Shown here: positions 12,466 to 13,239 of the stretch, one piece after another | Layout: every line of letters starts with the position of its first letter | Position numbering within the stretch: the stretch's first letter is position 1 | Assembly: GCA_017694215.1 (NCBI GenBank) | Contig: JADIND010000035.1 | Coordinates: 1-13,239, forward strand | DNA: 13,239 nt | Origin: Candidatus Scatousia excrementipullorum | GTDB lineage: Bacteria; Cyanobacteriota; Vampirovibrionia; Gastranaerophilales; Gastranaerophilaceae | Reading direction: 5' to 3' | Translations under genes and position numbers: made by a program | Notes under the pieces: model-generated | Seen by the model: the letters and a program-made list of their open reading frames with translations, nothing else | Told to the model about the DNA's origin: nothing | Databases searched by the model: none

Positions 12466-13014
12466 GTGGCAGGTATAGGCTTTACACCGCAGCAACAACA
12501 GGCAATACAAACATACCGAAAACAAAATAATATAGCTTCTGTAATATCAGACGAAGCTGTCGCCAATATGATTAAAGAAAAAGGCGGACAGCTTGCGTCT
12601 ATTTTCAATTCAAATACATATTCATGGTCTGCCGCACAGCCAAAACTTCCGGATCAGGGAAACGGTACAATATTCGGACAAAAGAAAACCCGGCAACAGC
12701 CTGCCGCTAATAATACCCAATCAAAACCTCAAGCACAACCCAAGCAAAGTGCCGCAACAATGCAGCAACAAATACAAAACGCATTGGATAAAAGTACTGA
12801 TGATTTATTAACAATGCAGGCAGAAATAAACGGCAAAAAATTTAAAAAAGGATTTAATGAAATTAATGTTTATAATCCTGAAATCAAAGCATTATACATA
12901 AGAGATAACAGTGCGGATGGAAAACTTGAAGATATGCTGAGCGACAAACTTTTACAATTTGCTCAGGATAATAATATTCCTATAGTATTCCAGAGAAATG
13001 TTATAGATTCTTAA
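12466..13014 (+). CDS. Q/P-rich small protein of unknown function
   Basis: I do not recognise a family. The 182 residues begin at a GTG with AGGA about 9 bases upstream; no in-frame ATG is nearby. An N-terminal segment (1-50, starting with VAGIGFTPQQQQAIQTYRKQ, the GTG read as Met) is followed by a low-complexity linker rich in Q, P, A, K and N (about 55-105). A charged C-terminal domain (about 110-182) includes EINGKKFKKGFNEINVYNPE and ends IPIVFQRNVIDS. There is no membrane helix or signal peptide. The N-terminus loosely resembles that of the divergent protease (LNGINF versus VAGIGF, both reaching Q-x-N about 20 residues in), which may reflect a shared targeting signal. It is transcribed away from the palindrome mosaic. 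No clear terminator follows. Confidence 0.72.
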   Translation: MAGIGFTPQQQQAIQTYRKQNNIASVISDEAVANMIKEKGGQLASIFNSNTYSWSAAQPKLPDQGNGTIFGQKKTRQQPAANNTQSKPQAQPKQSAATMQQQIQNALDKSTDDLLTMQAEINGKKFKKGFNEINVYNPEIKALYIRDNSADGKLEDMLSDKLLQFAQDNNIPIVFQRNVIDS

Positions 13015-13088
13015 TAAACTTTTATCCGACAAATAATATGTAAAACTAATATAAAAAATATATTTTAACTTTTGTAACATTATTCACG

Positions 13089-13100
13089 AGAACTAGTTCT
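13089..13100. promoter_or_regulatory. operator-like perfect palindrome upstream of the GH57 gene
   Basis: AGAACTAGTTCT is a perfect 12-base palindrome about 100 bases before the GH57 start codon, just upstream of an A/T-rich stretch with -10-like TATATA and TATAAA sequences (about 13131-13139). It could bind a dimeric regulator. The GAAC-GTTC half-sites have a 2-base gap, unlike the 4-base gap of the Bacillus SOS box. Confidence 0.35.
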
Positions 13101-13149
13101 TTAGGATTATATTTTTTACCCTTTTGTGCTATATATAAAATAAGAAGAA

Positions 13150-13175
13150 TTGGATTATAGTAAATAATAATCCAA
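13150..13175 (+). promoter_or_regulatory. 5' UTR stem-loop before the GH57 gene
   Basis: TTGGATTAT (13150-13158) and ATAATCCAA (13167-13175) form a perfect 9-base-pair stem with an 8-base loop, ending 13 bases before the GGAGG ribosome binding site. There is no T run, so it is not a normal terminator. It could protect or regulate the message. Confidence 0.45.
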
Positions 13176-13198
13176 GTAAGAGAGATATGGAGGCACAA

Positions 13199-13239
13199 AT
13201 GTCAGTAGGACAATTCGTATTTATGTTACACAGCCACCT
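13199..13239 (+). CDS. GH57-family 1,4-alpha-glucan branching enzyme, N-terminal start only
   Basis: Only 13 full codons are present before the window ends: MSVGQFVFMLHSH followed by a partial Leu codon. The hydrophobic strand leading to HSHL is the opening motif of GH57 glycoside hydrolases, and the very short distance from the start codon fits the branching enzymes of this family (normally about 520-550 residues). Those enzymes make alpha-1,6 branches in glycogen. The ATG is well supported by GGAGG 5 bases upstream. With so little sequence, another GH57 member such as an amylase-like enzyme cannot be excluded. Confidence 0.7.
   Translation, partial: MSVGQFVFMLHSH

Noticed and set aside
13089..13100. 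AGAACTAGTTCT considered as an SOS (LexA) box
   Set aside because: The half-site spacing differs from the Bacillus-type box (GAAC-N4-GTTC) and from my memory of the cyanobacterial consensus, and the adjacent gene is a metabolic enzyme.

Overview
The window is a low-GC, gene-dense chromosomal segment. It most likely comes from a non-photosynthetic cyanobacterial relative, class Vampirovibrionia/Melainabacteria, probably the gut order Gastranaerophilales. This is inferred from three things: a YvcK protein with the two-helix N-terminal membrane extension familiar from cyanobacterial homologues, the start of a GH57 glucan branching enzyme, and several small membrane-anchored proteins of unknown function. 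No rRNA, tRNA, transposase, CRISPR array or phage gene is visible.

Layout. (1) Positions 1-1330, plus strand: the C-terminal end of a UvrD/RecB-type helicase overlaps a stand-alone PD-(D/E)XK nuclease with four cysteines suited to an Fe-S cluster. Together they look like a split AddAB/RecB-type machine. (2) 1350-1781, minus strand: a small membrane-anchored four-cysteine protein. (3) 1871-3243, minus: the rplJ-rplL ribosomal stalk operon with its own promoter, an L10-leader-like 5' UTR and an intrinsic terminator. (4) 3252-8822, minus: a tightly packed six-gene cluster. In transcription order it holds a divergent PxpA/LamB-YcsF protein, yvcK, panB, a two-helix TPR membrane protein, panC, and a two-helix coiled-coil protein with an unassigned C-terminal domain. 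Pantothenate synthesis is therefore interleaved with membrane proteins of unknown role. (5) 8921-9943, minus: rpsT with its own promoter and terminator, followed by a membrane-anchored protein that resembles the N-terminal nuclease domain of type I restriction R subunits but has an altered catalytic motif. (6) 10099-11694, minus: a large protein ending in an anthrax-lethal-factor/PPEP-like zinc metalloprotease domain. (7) 11701-12465: a 765-base gene-free region containing a dense mosaic of palindromes and hairpins. (8) 12466-13014, plus: a Q/P-rich small protein whose N-terminus weakly resembles that of the protease. (9) 13199 to the window end, plus: the start of a GH57 branching enzyme with a strong ribosome binding site and operator-like symmetry upstream.

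The most interesting parts are the lethal-factor-like protease, the palindrome mosaic between it and its divergent neighbour, the degenerate HsdR-N-like membrane protein, and the PxpA homologue with changed active-site motifs. These calls come from reading motifs. No database search was possible.
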